64,000 nt of DNA from Maritimibacter sp. (lineage in GTDB: Bacteria > Pseudomonadota > Alphaproteobacteria > Rhodobacterales > Rhodobacteraceae): NCBI GenBank assembly GCA_002695005.1, contig NZNT01000006.1, positions 52,110 to 116,109 on the forward strand, given 5' to 3'. A program made the translations under genes and the position numbers. Under the pieces are notes generated by a model. The model did no database searches, was not told the origin of the DNA, and was given only the letters and a program-made list of their open reading frames with translations. This document shows, piece after piece, positions 39,438 through 49,202 of the stretch (position 1 is the first letter of the stretch; every line of letters begins with the position of its first letter).

Positions 39438-40241
39438 ATGAAGATCGCCAGCTACAACATCAACGGGATCAAGGCCCGTCTGCCCGCCGTCACCGACTGG
39501 CTGGAGGAGGCCGCACCCGACGTCGTGATCTTTCAGGAGATCAAGTCGATCGACGAGAATTTCCCCCGCGAGCACTTCGAGGACATGGGATACAACGTTG
39601 AAACGCATGGACAAAAGTCGTTCAACGGGGTCGCGATCCTGTCCAAGCTGCCACTCGAGGACGTGACGCGGGGCCTTGCCAACGCCACCGGAACGGGCCG
39701 CGACGGCGCGGATGACGAAGAGGCGCGCTATATCGAGGCGACCGTCGTGGGCGACCACAGCGCGGTGCGTATCTGTGGCCTTTACCTGCCCAATGGTAAT
39801 CCCGTGGGCGACGAGAAATTCGCCTATAAGCTCCGGTGGATGGAGCGCCTCGAAGCCCGCGCGAAAGAACTGCTCGCGCTCGAACAACCGTTCCTGATGG
39901 CGGGCGACTACAACGTGATCCCGCAGGCCGAAGATGCCGCCCGGCCCGAGGACTGGCGCGACGATGCGCTGTTTCAACCCGAAAGCCGCGGCGCGTTCTG
40001 GCGGCTGCAGAACCTCGACCTGACCGAAGCCTTCCGCGCGCGCAGCCAGGCGCCTGAGCAATACACCTACTGGGATTTTCAGCGCGGCGCGTGGCAGCGG
40101 AACGACGGGATCCGCATCGACCATTTCCTGCTGTCCCCGCAATGCGCGGACCTGCTGGAAGACTGCCAGATCGACAAGGACGTTCGGGCGCGGGAAAAGC
40201 CGTCGGATCATGTGCCGATCTGGGTCAGCCTCGCCGCGTAA
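39438..40241 (+). CDS. xth: Exodeoxyribonuclease III (AP endonuclease)
   Basis: 267 residues from the ATG at 39438 (GGGGGAG upstream). Catalytic blocks of the Xth/ExoA family: KIASYNINGIKARLPAV, VIFQEIKSID (metal Glu), CGLYLPNGNP, MAGDYNVIP, GIRIDHFLLSP and the terminal KPSDHVPIW (catalytic His). It cuts DNA at abasic sites in base-excision repair. A tandem repeat lies in its upstream region. Confidence 0.96.
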   Translation: MKIASYNINGIKARLPAVTDWLEEAAPDVVIFQEIKSIDENFPREHFEDMGYNVETHGQKSFNGVAILSKLPLEDVTRGLANATGTGRDGADDEEARYIEATVVGDHSAVRICGLYLPNGNPVGDEKFAYKLRWMERLEARAKELLALEQPFLMAGDYNVIPQAEDAARPEDWRDDALFQPESRGAFWRLQNLDLTEAFRARSQAPEQYTYWDFQRGAWQRNDGIRIDHFLLSPQCADLLEDCQIDKDVRAREKPSDHVPIWVSLAA

Positions 40242-40247
40242 ATTACT

Positions 40248-41189
40248 ATGAATCCACGAAAAATCATCATCGACACCGACCCCGGTCAGGATGACGCTGT
40301 TGCCATCCTCCTCGCCCTCGCAAGTCCCGAGGTGGAGGTTCTGGGGATCACCGCCGTCGCCGGGAACGTGCCCCTCGCGCTCACGCAAAAGAACGCCCGG
40401 ACTGTCTGCGAGCTGGCCGGGCGGCCAGACATTCCCGTCTTCGCCGGGTGCGACAAGCCCTTGAAAAGAAAGCTCGTTACCGCCGAGCATGTCCATGGGC
40501 GCACGGGCCTCGACGGGCCGACATTGCCCGATCCGACGGTGCCGCTTCAGGACGCGCACGCGGTCGAATTCATCATCGACACGCTGCGCAAGGAACCCGA
40601 AGGCACGGTCACGCTTTGCACACTCGGCCCTTTGACCAACATCGCGACCGCGTTTCGCGAGGCCCCCGACATCATCGGGCGCGTGGCGGAAATCGTCAGC
40701 ATGGGCGGGGCCTATTTCGAGGTCGGCAACATCACGCCCGCGGCGGAGTTCAACATCTATGTCGACCCGGAAGCTGCTGAAATCGTGTTCAAATCCGGCG
40801 TATTGACCACGATCATGCCGCTCGACGTGACTCACAAGGCGCTCGTGACGCAGCCCCGAAACGATGCCTTCCGCGCCCTCGGGAACGCCACCGGCATCGC
40901 CACTGCCGAGATGACGGATTTCTTCGAACGCTTCGACAAGGCGAAATACGGCTCCACGGGCGCGCCGCTTCACGATCCGACCGTGACCGCCTATGTCATC
41001 GCCCCGCATCTCTTCACGGGCCGGCACATCAATGTCGAGGTCGAAACGCTCTCGGACCTCACCCTCGGCATGACCGTTGCCGACTGGTGGGGCGTGTCGG
41101 GGCGCACGGCGAATGCGACCTTCATGGGCGACCTCGACGCCGAGGGTTTCTTCGCCCTTCTGACCGAGCGTCTTGCCCGTCTCCCCTAG
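40248..41189 (+). CDS. Inosine/uridine-preferring nucleoside hydrolase
   Basis: 313 residues. The Ca-binding N-terminal signature IIIDTDPGQDDAVAILLAL is exact for the family; others are AGNVPLALTQKNA, HGRTGLDG, CTLGPLTNIATAF, IVSMGGAYF, AEFNIYVDPEAA and the late HDPTVTAYV. It cleaves the N-glycosidic bond of nucleosides for salvage. It is 6 bases behind xth with no clear ribosome site, so translation may be coupled. Confidence 0.95.
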   Translation: MNPRKIIIDTDPGQDDAVAILLALASPEVEVLGITAVAGNVPLALTQKNARTVCELAGRPDIPVFAGCDKPLKRKLVTAEHVHGRTGLDGPTLPDPTVPLQDAHAVEFIIDTLRKEPEGTVTLCTLGPLTNIATAFREAPDIIGRVAEIVSMGGAYFEVGNITPAAEFNIYVDPEAAEIVFKSGVLTTIMPLDVTHKALVTQPRNDAFRALGNATGIATAEMTDFFERFDKAKYGSTGAPLHDPTVTAYVIAPHLFTGRHINVEVETLSDLTLGMTVADWWGVSGRTANATFMGDLDAEGFFALLTERLARLP

Positions 41190-41207
41190 GATACCCACCT
41201 ACTGAGC

Positions 41208-42620
41208 ATGACAATCAGGTTCGACAATTCCTACGCCCGCCTGCCCGACACGTTCTATGCCCGGCAGGCCCCCGTTCCCGTCGCGCAGCCGGAGGTCGTC
41301 GCGCTGAACCGGCCCCTGGCCCGCGAACTCGGGATCGACCCAGAGGCACTGACCGCCGGGATGCTGGCGGGCAACGAGGTGCCCGAGGGCGCCGAACCGC
41401 TCGCGCAGCTTTACGCGGGCCACCAGTTCGGGAATTTCGTGCCCCAGCTTGGTGACGGGCGCGCGATCCTGCTTGGCGAGGTGCTCGACACGAACGGCAA
41501 CCGTCGCGACATCCAGCTCAAGGGCTCGGGGCGCACCCCGTTTTCGCGTGGCGGTGACGGGCGTGCATGGCTTGGCCCCGTCCTGCGCGAATACGTCGTG
41601 TCCGAGGCGATGCACGCTCTCGGTATCCCGACCACCCGCGCGCTCGCCGCCGTGACGACTGGCGAGGATGTCTACCGCGAGACGGTGCTGCCCGGTGCCG
41701 TGCTGACCCGCGTGGCCGCGAGCCACCTGCGCGTGGGCACCTTTCAGGTCTTCGCCTCACGCGGCCAGACCGATGCCCTGCGCGACCTCACGGCCCATGC
41801 CATTGCCCGCCATGCGCCCGATGCTCAGGGGCCGCTCGACCTCTTGTCGGCGGTCGTGGACCGGCAGGCGCGGCTCATCGCCGACTGGATGTCGGTGGGC
41901 TTCATCCACGGCGTGATGAACACCGACAACATGGCGATATCCGGCGAGACCATCGACTATGGCCCCTGTGCCTTCATGGACGCCTATCACCCGAACACGG
42001 TGTTTTCCTCCATCGACCAGATGGGGCGCTATGCCTATCAGAACCAGCCGAACATGGCGGTCTGGAACCTTGCTCAACTCGCCTCCGCGCTGCTCCCGCT
42101 CATCGACGACGATCAGGATGCAGCGATCGAGGCGGCGGAAGACCGGCTCCATGCCTTCCCCGACATCTTCGGCGATGCATGGATCGCGAAGTTCCGCGCC
42201 AAGATCGGACTGACGACCGAGGAAGCGGGCGACGGCGCATTGGTTCAGGGACTGTTGTCGCGCATGGCGGCCTCGGGCGCGGATTTCACCAACACCTTCC
42301 GCGCGTTGGCCACCGGCGATGCCTCGGCCCATTTCACCGAGGATGGCGCATGGGAAAGCTGGGCGCCGGAATGGCGCGCGCGGCTGGAGCGTCAGGGCTC
42401 GGACGGGCGCGACACGATGCTGACCGCGAACCCGGCAATCATCCCGCGCAACCACCGCATCGAGGAAGCGATTCAGGCCGGTGTCTCGGGCGATTTCGGA
42501 CCGTTCCACAAGCTGAACGAGGTGTTGGCCAAGCCCTTCACCGAAAGCCCCGAGACTGAGGATTTCGCAACGCCGCCGCGCCCCGAAGAACGCGTGATGC
42601 GGACCTTCTGCGGGACCTAA
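41208..42620 (+). CDS. selO: SelO/YdiU family protein AMPylase (pseudokinase fold)
   Basis: 470 residues. SelO features: [56 protein letters not shown] (inverted ATP-binding), [29 protein letters not shown] (metal Asn/Asp) and the C-terminal FCGT, where eukaryotic SelO has selenocysteine. It transfers AMP to proteins and is linked to redox stress. It is 18 bases behind the nucleoside hydrolase and overlaps the convergent next gene by 4 bases. Confidence 0.95.
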   Translation: MTIRFDNSYARLPDTFYARQAPVPVAQPEVVALNRPLARELGIDPEALTAGMLAGNEVPEGAEPLAQLYAGHQFGNFVPQLGDGRAILLGEVLDTNGNRRDIQLKGSGRTPFSRGGDGRAWLGPVLREYVVSEAMHALGIPTTRALAAVTTGEDVYRETVLPGAVLTRVAASHLRVGTFQVFASRGQTDALRDLTAHAIARHAPDAQGPLDLLSAVVDRQARLIADWMSVGFIHGVMNTDNMAISGETIDYGPCAFMDAYHPNTVFSSIDQMGRYAYQNQPNMAVWNLAQLASALLPLIDDDQDAAIEAAEDRLHAFPDIFGDAWIAKFRAKIGLTTEEAGDGALVQGLLSRMAASGADFTNTFRALATGDASAHFTEDGAWESWAPEWRARLERQGSDGRDTMLTANPAIIPRNHRIEEAIQAGVSGDFGPFHKLNEVLAKPFTESPETEDFATPPRPEERVMRTFCGT

Positions 42621-43282
42621 TCCCGGCTGTCGGACTTCTTCTCCGAAGCCCGGCGGTAATAGCGGCGGTTGCGGTTGATGAACTCGGCGATCATGCCCGA
42701 CAGGCCATAGCGCGAGCGACCGCGCAGGAACGCATACCCAGACGCAGCACCGAGTGCGGCCCCGACGCAGTCGACAATGAGGTCGGTCATCGTGTCCATC
42801 AGACCGGATTTTTGCATGTTCAGGCCAAAGATCTGGTCCATCCCGAATTCGAAAATCTCCCACATCGTGCCGATCGTTACGGCAAACGCAAAGGCGATCC
42901 CGGCGACGGCGTAAGCGGGCGCGTCGTAGCGGTTGCCCTCGAACATCAGGAGCGTGAGCACCACGCCGACGACGCCGAACCCGACAGCCGACGTGCCGTG
43001 AAGCGCGATGTCCCACCACCAGAACCGCTCGTAAAAGTCGAACGCCTCGCCCAGAAACACCGTACCGAAGAGAAACAGCACAACGCCCGCATAGAAATAG
43101 ATGGGGATTCGCAGGTGGAACCGTTCGGCCATCACGGCCGGCGCGACCGTAAGCGCGAGCGTGGCCATCCCGACCGTGCCGATCATCAGGTCACCGAGTG
43201 CGAAGGCCCCGAGGCTCGCAACGACGAGCACGATCCAGACGGCATAGGTGATGATCGATTGATTACGGAGCATGGGGTTCAT
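42617..43282 (-). CDS. YjdF/DUF2238 family membrane protein
   Basis: 221 residues with about six membrane segments. The stretch [20 protein letters not shown], then [16 protein letters not shown] and [20 protein letters not shown], carries the conserved His, Glu and Asp residues of the DUF2238 family; a basic tail ([15 protein letters not shown]) ends the protein. Function unknown. Start codon choice is uncertain because no ribosome site is visible before 43282 or the ATG at 43273. Confidence 0.8.
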   Translation of the reverse strand: MNPMLRNQSIITYAVWIVLVVASLGAFALGDLMIGTVGMATLALTVAPAVMAERFHLRIPIYFYAGVVLFLFGTVFLGEAFDFYERFWWWDIALHGTSAVGFGVVGVVLTLLMFEGNRYDAPAYAVAGIAFAFAVTIGTMWEIFEFGMDQIFGLNMQKSGLMDTMTDLIVDCVGAALGAASGYAFLRGRSRYGLSGMIAEFINRNRRYYRRASEKKSDSRD

Positions 43283-43343
43283 TTAGTCGCAGGGAAACGC
43301 CCGTTCAATTGGTGCGTTGAGGGACCATATGGTCAGGTAGAAC

Positions 43344-44075
43344 ATGAAACTCGCAAGCTACAACATACGCAAGGCCGTGGGCCGCGACCGGCGGCGTGAT
43401 CCGGGCCGGGTGATCGAAGTCATCATCAGCCTCGGCGCGGATATCGTCGTCTTGCAGGAGGCGGACCGGCGCTTGGGCCCTCGCCCCGCCGCCCTGCCCG
43501 CGCGGATGATCGCGGAGCACACCGACCTCATCCCCGCGCCTCTGGCGGTCAATGACGTCTCGCTCGGCTGGCACGGCAATGCCGTGCTGGTGCGGCGCGG
43601 GCTGGCGGTAACCGACGTGGCGCGGTTCGAGCTGCCTTCGCTGGAGCCGCGCGGCGCCGTCTCGGTCGAGATCGAGGGGCGGTTTCGCGTGACCGGGGCG
43701 CATCTGGCCCTGATGCGCCGCTATCGCCACCAGCAGCTGCGGGAGTTGCACCGCGTGCTGAAGCCCCACGACCTTCCCATGGTGGTCACTGGCGACTTCA
43801 ACGAATGGTCCCTGCGCAGAGGCATGGAGGAACTGTCGCGTGGCTTCCACCTCCATGCGCCCGGGGCATCCTACCCGACGATGCGGCCCGTGGCGCATCT
43901 GGATCGCTTCGCGCTGTCCCATGACCTCGAACTGACCCGGAGCGGCGTTCTGGCGAGTGAGATCGCGCGCATGGCGTCCGACCATCTACCCGTCTGGGCC
44001 GAAGTCAGCGTGTCGGACGCGGGGGCAGCGGCGCTTCCGCAGGCGGCTGAACCCGCGCCTTTGGGGCGCGGTTGA
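43344..44075 (+). CDS. Endonuclease/exonuclease/phosphatase (EEP) family hydrolase
   Basis: 243 residues, with AGGT before the ATG. EEP superfamily blocks: KLASYNIRKAVG, DIVVLQEADRRLG (metal Glu), VTGAHLAL, VVTGDFNEWS and ASDHLPVWAEV (catalytic His). It is too short and diverged for Xth and could be a phosphodiesterase on nucleic acid or lipid. The last 71 bases overlap the convergent DMT transporter gene. Confidence 0.88.
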   Translation: MKLASYNIRKAVGRDRRRDPGRVIEVIISLGADIVVLQEADRRLGPRPAALPARMIAEHTDLIPAPLAVNDVSLGWHGNAVLVRRGLAVTDVARFELPSLEPRGAVSVEIEGRFRVTGAHLALMRRYRHQQLRELHRVLKPHDLPMVVTGDFNEWSLRRGMEELSRGFHLHAPGASYPTMRPVAHLDRFALSHDLELTRSGVLASEIARMASDHLPVWAEVSVSDAGAAALPQAAEPAPLGRG

Positions 44076-44940
44076 TCAGCACGATACCCACGGCGACCAG
44101 CACGAGCTGGGCAAGAAGCGCCCAGGTCACCGGCTCTTTCAGCACAAGCCAGCCGAGCGCCACACCGATCACCGGCGACAGGAACGCGAAAGAGGCGATG
44201 TTGGACGCCTTGTAGTGGTTGAGCAGCCAGAACCACGCGAGGAACGCGCCTGCCGCGACCACGACCGTCTGATACCCAAGCCCGGCCCAGTGCCACGGGT
44301 TCAGGTCGCGGATGAACGGCCCGAAGAACAGCGCTGCGAACAGCAGGACCGGTCCCGAGACCAGGAGCTGCCAGAACATCTGCATCTCCGACGACACCTG
44401 CCGCACCGGGGTGATCCGCGCGAAAAGCGCGAGCGCCGTCCAGCCGAGCGCGCCCAAGAGCGCGAACAGATCCCCGCGTAGCGATGCCGTGCCGCCACCG
44501 CCCTGATCCGCGATAGCCCAGGCAACCCCGCCGAACGCCAGCGCGAGGCCGATGAGGCGCATGGGCGTCAGCTTCTCGCCCGGCAGCAGGAAATGCGCGG
44601 CGAGGTTCAGCCAGATCGGCATGGAATAGAAGATGATCGAGGTGCGTGTGACGGTGGTCAGGTCGAGCGCCAGAAAGAGCCCGAGGAATTCGACCGAGAA
44701 ACACAGACCGAGCAGCAGACCGGCCCACCGCGTGCCCGCCCGGAAGTCGAGCCGCTGGCCGCGAAACCTGATCCAGAGCCAGACACAGAACGCCGCCCCG
44801 ACCGAGCGCAGGCCGGCTGCGAACACGGGCTGAAGGCCATCGTTCACGACCTTGATGATAACGTGGTTCACGCCCAGAAGCACCGAGATCGTGACCAGCA
44901 TTCCGGCGCCCATGAGCGTGAGATTTGGTTTCTCATCCAT
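44005..44940 (-). CDS. DMT superfamily (EamA) transporter
   Basis: 311 residues and about ten membrane helices in two EamA repeats: the first from LTLMGAGMLVTISVLLG to IGLALAFGGVAWAI, the second from GDLFALLGALGWTALALFA to VLVAVGIVLINRAP. A conserved end-of-repeat pattern (LGWLVLKEPVTWALLAQ) is clear. Substrate unknown. The ATG at 44940 is chosen by protein start; a TTG at 44976 exists and neither has a ribosome site. Confidence 0.85.
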   Translation of the reverse strand: MDEKPNLTLMGAGMLVTISVLLGVNHVIIKVVNDGLQPVFAAGLRSVGAAFCVWLWIRFRGQRLDFRAGTRWAGLLLGLCFSVEFLGLFLALDLTTVTRTSIIFYSMPIWLNLAAHFLLPGEKLTPMRLIGLALAFGGVAWAIADQGGGGTASLRGDLFALLGALGWTALALFARITPVRQVSSEMQMFWQLLVSGPVLLFAALFFGPFIRDLNPWHWAGLGYQTVVVAAGAFLAWFWLLNHYKASNIASFAFLSPVIGVALGWLVLKEPVTWALLAQLVLVAVGIVLINRAPKARVQPPAEAPLPPRPTR

Positions 44941-45078
44941 GCGCGCGACAACATGCGCCGGGGCGCGGGAAGTCAAGATGTCACGTCGCGACGCGAGGCC
45001 AGGCGCGGGGCTGTTTGCGGTTCCCTCATGGCGCGTTGCCCTCTACCGTCGGCGAAAACAACGGGCCGAGGGGCAGCC

Positions 45079-46347
45079 ATGTCATTCCTCCAGATCACCT
45101 CGCTCCTCATCGTGCTCGCTGGCGCGTTCGGGGCCATCAACTACCTGTTCCTGAAGCTTCCGTCGTCCATCGGCATCCTCGTGGTGTCGCTGGCCGCCTC
45201 GTTGATGATCATCGTGCTGGAGCTGATCTTTCCCGCGATGAACATGGCCGAGACGGTTTCGGGCGTGGTGAACGAGATCGACTTCTCCGAGGCTCTGTTG
45301 GAGGGGATGCTGGGCCTCCTGCTGTTCGCGGGCGCGTTGCATGTGAAACTCGCTGACCTGCGTGAGCAATGGCGGGTCGTGTTCCTCATGGCCACCATCG
45401 GCGTCGGTCTGTCCACGCTGATCGTCGGCACGGCGTTTTCCTACATCACCGGGATGCCCTTCCTGATCGCGTTGGTCTTCGGCTCGCTCATCTCGCCCAC
45501 CGATCCGGTTGCCGTTCTGGGCGTGCTGCGCGAGGCGAGCCTGCGCAAGACGCTTGAGACCAAGATCGCGGGCGAGTCGCTGTTCAACGACGGGGTCGGC
45601 TATGTCGTCTACCTCGTCCTCGTGGGCATCGCCTTTCCGGTCGTGGCGGGCCACGGGGGGGATGACGGGCACGGCGGCGGCGGGCTGGCAGGTGCGGCGC
45701 AGCTCTTTTTCCGCGAGGCTGTGGGGGGTGCGCTGCTCGGTATCGTGCTGGGCTGGCTCGTCTTTCGTGTCATGCGGTTGATCGACGACTACGCGCTCGA
45801 AGTGCTCATCACTCTGGGCCTCGCCTTTGGCGGTTACGAGCTTGCCGTCGCGCTGCATATCTCGGCCCCGATCATGGCGGTGAGCGCCGGGCTTCTGATC
45901 GGTGACGTCGGCGCGAAGCACGGGATGAGCGAACAGACGCGGCGCTATGTCGAGAGCTTCTGGCAACTGATCGACGAAATCCTCAATGCCGTGCTGTTCC
46001 TGATGATCGGGTTCGAGGTCTTCCTTGTGGCCTTCACCCTCGACACCGTGCTTGCAGGCCTTCTGGCCATCGTTCTGGCCCTTGTCGCGCGCCTTGCAGC
46101 CGTGGCGATCCCCGTCCTGATCCTGCGCCCGTTCCGCGACTTCTCGCCCGGCGTGATCCCGATCATGACATGGGGCGGTCTGAAGGGCGGCATTTCGGTC
46201 GCGCTTGCATTGTCCCTGCCCGACAGCGAGTGGAAACCGCTCATCCTGACCGCCACCTATATCGTCGTGATCTTCTCGATCATCGTGCAGGGGCTGACCA
46301 TCAAACGGCTGGCGACGAAGCTGGGCCGCGAACCGGAGCTGATGTAA
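45079..46347 (+). CDS. NhaP-type sodium/proton antiporter
   Basis: 422 residues from the ATG at 45079 (GAGGGG upstream), about 12 membrane helices. CPA1 motifs: GALHVKLADLREQW, FGSLISPTDPVAVLGVLRE, KIAGESLFNDGVGYVVY (the ND pair typical of electroneutral NhaP/NHE) and WGGLKGGISVALALSLP. It has only a short C-terminal tail. It should exchange Na+ or K+ for H+ across the inner membrane. A His/Asp/Gly loop (GHGGDDGHGGGG) lies in the middle. Confidence 0.93.
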   Translation: MSFLQITSLLIVLAGAFGAINYLFLKLPSSIGILVVSLAASLMIIVLELIFPAMNMAETVSGVVNEIDFSEALLEGMLGLLLFAGALHVKLADLREQWRVVFLMATIGVGLSTLIVGTAFSYITGMPFLIALVFGSLISPTDPVAVLGVLREASLRKTLETKIAGESLFNDGVGYVVYLVLVGIAFPVVAGHGGDDGHGGGGLAGAAQLFFREAVGGALLGIVLGWLVFRVMRLIDDYALEVLITLGLAFGGYELAVALHISAPIMAVSAGLLIGDVGAKHGMSEQTRRYVESFWQLIDEILNAVLFLMIGFEVFLVAFTLDTVLAGLLAIVLALVARLAAVAIPVLILRPFRDFSPGVIPIMTWGGLKGGISVALALSLPDSEWKPLILTATYIVVIFSIIVQGLTIKRLATKLGREPELM

Positions 46348-46351
46348 CCGC

Positions 46352-47182
46352 ATGACCGACTACCTCGTCTACGACGTCTTCACCGACCGGCCCTTCGGCG
46401 GCAACCAGCTCGCCATCGTGCCCAACGCAGCGGAGTTGCCGGAGGCGCGGCTTCAGACCATCGCGCGGGAGTTCAACTTTTCCGAGACGGTGTTTCTCTA
46501 CCCGCCGGAGGGCGAAGGGGTCGCCAAGGCGCGTATCTTCAACCCATCGACCGAGTTGCCCTTTGCGGGCCACCCGGTCATCGGAACCGTGGTCATGCTC
46601 GGCGAAGCGGGACTTGGGCCGGATTTCATACTCGAGCTTGGCGTCGGCCCCATGCATGTGCGGGCCGGAGACGGGCGTGCCTCCTTCACCAACGAAGTCG
46701 CGCTGGAGCGGCTGGCGCATCCTGACGCGGCCCTCGTCGCCCGTGCGCTCGGCACGCCAGGGCCGACCATAATGGGCCAGCCGGTCATGGCGAGCGTGGG
46801 GGTCGCCTACACCTTCACGGAACTCGTCGACCGTGCCGCCCTGTCCGACCTCGTGCCGGATACCACGGCGCTTCGTGAGGGGGCCGCGCGCTATCCGGGC
46901 CGGGTCAGCTTTCCGCAGGTTGCCTATGTGCGCGATGGCGGCAGCATTCACATGCGGATGTTCGCGCCGCTGGACGGGGTGCCCGAGGATCCAGCCACCG
47001 GGTCCGCCGCCGCCGCGCTTGGCGCGTTGTTGTGCGAGGCAGACGGTGCGCCGCTGTCGCTCACGATCCATCAGGGCGAGGACATGGGCCGGCCCTCGCT
47101 GATCGAAGTCGAGGCCGCCCCCGGCCGTGTCACGGTGAGCGGGAGCGCGGTGCGGGTCATGGAAGGCAAGCTGGTGGTATGA
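46352..47182 (+). CDS. PhzF family isomerase/epimerase-like protein
   Basis: 276 residues. PhzF blocks: VYDVFTDRPFGGNQLAIVP, REFNFSETVFLYP (catalytic Glu region), RIFNPSTELPFAGHPVIGT and the late EDPATGSAAAALGALL. The two halves are diaminopimelate-epimerase-like folds. Phenazine genes are absent, so a different substrate is likely. It follows the antiporter with a 4-base gap and overlaps the DUF1697 gene (ATGA). Confidence 0.92.
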   Translation: MTDYLVYDVFTDRPFGGNQLAIVPNAAELPEARLQTIAREFNFSETVFLYPPEGEGVAKARIFNPSTELPFAGHPVIGTVVMLGEAGLGPDFILELGVGPMHVRAGDGRASFTNEVALERLAHPDAALVARALGTPGPTIMGQPVMASVGVAYTFTELVDRAALSDLVPDTTALREGAARYPGRVSFPQVAYVRDGGSIHMRMFAPLDGVPEDPATGSAAAALGALLCEADGAPLSLTIHQGEDMGRPSLIEVEAAPGRVTVSGSAVRVMEGKLVV

Positions 47183-47718
47183 CCGTCTGGGTGTGCCTGT
47201 TGCGCGGGATCAACGTGGGCGGCACCGGCAAGCTGGCGATGGACGACCTGCGCGGGCATCTGGCGGCGCTGGGGGCCGAGGCCCCGGAGACTTATATCCA
47301 ATCGGGAAACGCGGTCTTTGCCGGTGACATCGACGCTGCGGCCTTCGCGACCGACCTGACCGCGCGGATCGCGGCGGCGCAGGGCCACGCGCCGCGTGTC
47401 ATGGTGATCCCCGGCGACGAGGTGATCGCGGCCTATGCGGCTTTTCCCTTTGCGGACGCGTTCGAGCGCCCCAAGTTCGGCAACATCTGGTTTTGCGAGA
47501 CCGCGCCGGTGGCGCCGGACCTCGATACGCTCAAGCGTTTGGCCAAGGAGAGCGAGCGTTTCGCCCTCGACGGCCTGTTCTTCCACCTCGATGCGCCGGA
47601 GGGGATCGGACGCTCGAAACTCGCCGAACGGGTGGAAAGGGCGCTGGGTGTCGCCACCACGGCGCGCAACCTCAACACGGTGGCGAAGCTGGTCGAAATG
47701 GTGCGCGCCCGCAGCTAG
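47179..47718 (+). CDS. DUF1697 family protein
   Basis: 179 residues; ATG overlaps the phzF-like stop. DUF1697 pattern: VCLLRGINVGGTGKLAMDDLR, YIQSGNAVF, and the end IGRSKLAERVERALGVATTARNLNTVAKLVEM. Function unknown. It ends in a 4-base convergent overlap with the acetyltransferase gene. Confidence 0.9.
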   Translation: MTVWVCLLRGINVGGTGKLAMDDLRGHLAALGAEAPETYIQSGNAVFAGDIDAAAFATDLTARIAAAQGHAPRVMVIPGDEVIAAYAAFPFADAFERPKFGNIWFCETAPVAPDLDTLKRLAKESERFALDGLFFHLDAPEGIGRSKLAERVERALGVATTARNLNTVAKLVEMVRARS

Positions 47719-48167
47719 GTGCCGGGCCAGTGGTAATAGACCACCTCATGTCCGAACTCGGGATGCGTCGTGTGGTGCGTCACATGCATTCCGCCCGCCT
47801 CGTAAAACGCGCGCGCGCGATGGTTCTCGGCGGGGGTGTAGAGGGTGAATCCCTGCGGCATCCGCGCCTTGGCCCGGTCAAAGAACAGGTGCCCGAGGCC
47901 TTCGCCAATGACATCCGGGTGGAGAAACAGTTGGCCCAGCACCCTGTCCTGGGGATGGATCGCGAGGAACCCCGCCATCCTGTCGCCATCCTCGGCCAGC
48001 GTCATCTCCCACCCCGGTCCGAAATGCGTGTCCAGGCGCGTGGTGAGGTCGGCGACCGACGGCAGGTAGCTGTTGTCCAGCCCCATGACCGACGCGCTTT
48101 CACGCCAGAGGGCGGCAAGCGCCGGGTGGTCGGAGGGGACGATGGGGCGGAAGGTGAAACGGGTCAT
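47715..48167 (-). CDS. GNAT family N-acetyltransferase
   Basis: 150 residues. GNAT pattern: FRPIVPSDHPALAALW at the start, MAGFLAIHPQDRVLGQLFLHPDVIGEGLGHLFFD as the acetyl-CoA-binding centre (a G-x-G-x-G-like EGLG), and the motif B end NHRARAFYEAGGMHV. Substrate cannot be predicted. It stands alone between a convergent and a divergent neighbour. Confidence 0.85.
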   Translation of the reverse strand: MTRFTFRPIVPSDHPALAALWRESASVMGLDNSYLPSVADLTTRLDTHFGPGWEMTLAEDGDRMAGFLAIHPQDRVLGQLFLHPDVIGEGLGHLFFDRAKARMPQGFTLYTPAENHRARAFYEAGGMHVTHHTTHPEFGHEVVYYHWPGT

Positions 48168-48299
48168 GGCGCTCTCGATCTTCGCGCTCTCCTACCCTGC
48201 CCCGGCGGGCACGCAAAGACATATCGCGCGCCCACCTTTCGCCGCCACGCGCGCCGGGATAAGGACGGTCCGGGGCATCCCGCCCCGGAGTCCGGTTCG

Positions 48300-49202
48300 A
48301 TGGAGAATATCCGCGGCGCAGCGCTCATGGTCCTCGCGATGGGCATGTTCGCCTCCGAAGACGTGCTGGTGAAAATCGTGACTGAGCGGGTTCCGCTCGG
48401 CGTCGTACTCGTCGTGCTGGGCGGCGTGGGCGCGGCCATCTTCGCGATCATGTCGGCGGTGCGCGGGCAGAGCGTGTTCACCCGTCGCTTTTTCCATCCC
48501 ATCATCCTGATCCGGAATCTGGGCGAGCTGGTCGGCACCACCTGTTTCGTCCTCGGCCTGACGCTTGTTCCGTTGGGACTGTTGTCGGCGCTGCTTCAAG
48601 CGAACCCGCTGTTCGTGAACATCGGCGCCATCCTGTTTCTCGGCATGACGGTGGGATGGCGGCGCTGGGTGGCCATCGCCGTGGGCCTCGTCGGTGTCGT
48701 CATCATCCTGCGCCCCGGCGCCGAAGCGTTCCGCCCCGAGGCGCTTCTGGGCCTTGGCGCGGCCATCGGGCTTGCCGTGCGCGATGTTGCGACGCGGATC
48801 ACGCCGAAGGACATTCACCCGCTGCAAACCTCGAGCTGGGGGTTCTTCATGGGGATGATCGCGGGGGCCGTTCTGCTCCTGTTCGAAGCGCCGATCCTGC
48901 CGGGGGCCAGCGATGCCGGGCTGATGCTCGGCGCAACCGCGCTCGGCATGATGGGCTATTACGCGCTGACACGGGCGATGCAGACGGGTGACGTGCCCGC
49001 CGTCACGCCGTTCCGCTATACGCGGCTCGTCTATGCCATCATCTTCGCGCTGGTGTTTTTCGACGAGGTGCCGGACCTCTGGACGCTGGTCGGGGCCGCG
49101 CTGATCGTGGCAGCGGGGCTTTACACCATCATCCGCGAGGCACGGGTGAGCCGGGCCGCGCGCAGGGCGAAACCCGTGGCTTCGCCCGTGCGCCCGTCGT
49201 GA
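48300..49202 (+). CDS. DMT superfamily (EamA) transporter, second copy
   Basis: 300 residues and about ten membrane helices in two EamA repeats: IRGAALMVLAMGMFASEDVLVK starts the first, ALLGLGAAIGLAVRDVATR the second. Ends with a basic, Arg-rich tail (RAARRAKPVAS). It shares only the fold with the transporter at 44005. The ATG at 48300 has CGGAG upstream. Substrate unknown; the gene is convergent with the monooxygenase, with no intergenic space. Confidence 0.85.
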   Translation: MENIRGAALMVLAMGMFASEDVLVKIVTERVPLGVVLVVLGGVGAAIFAIMSAVRGQSVFTRRFFHPIILIRNLGELVGTTCFVLGLTLVPLGLLSALLQANPLFVNIGAILFLGMTVGWRRWVAIAVGLVGVVIILRPGAEAFRPEALLGLGAAIGLAVRDVATRITPKDIHPLQTSSWGFFMGMIAGAVLLLFEAPILPGASDAGLMLGATALGMMGYYALTRAMQTGDVPAVTPFRYTRLVYAIIFALVFFDEVPDLWTLVGAALIVAAGLYTIIREARVSRAARRAKPVASPVRPS

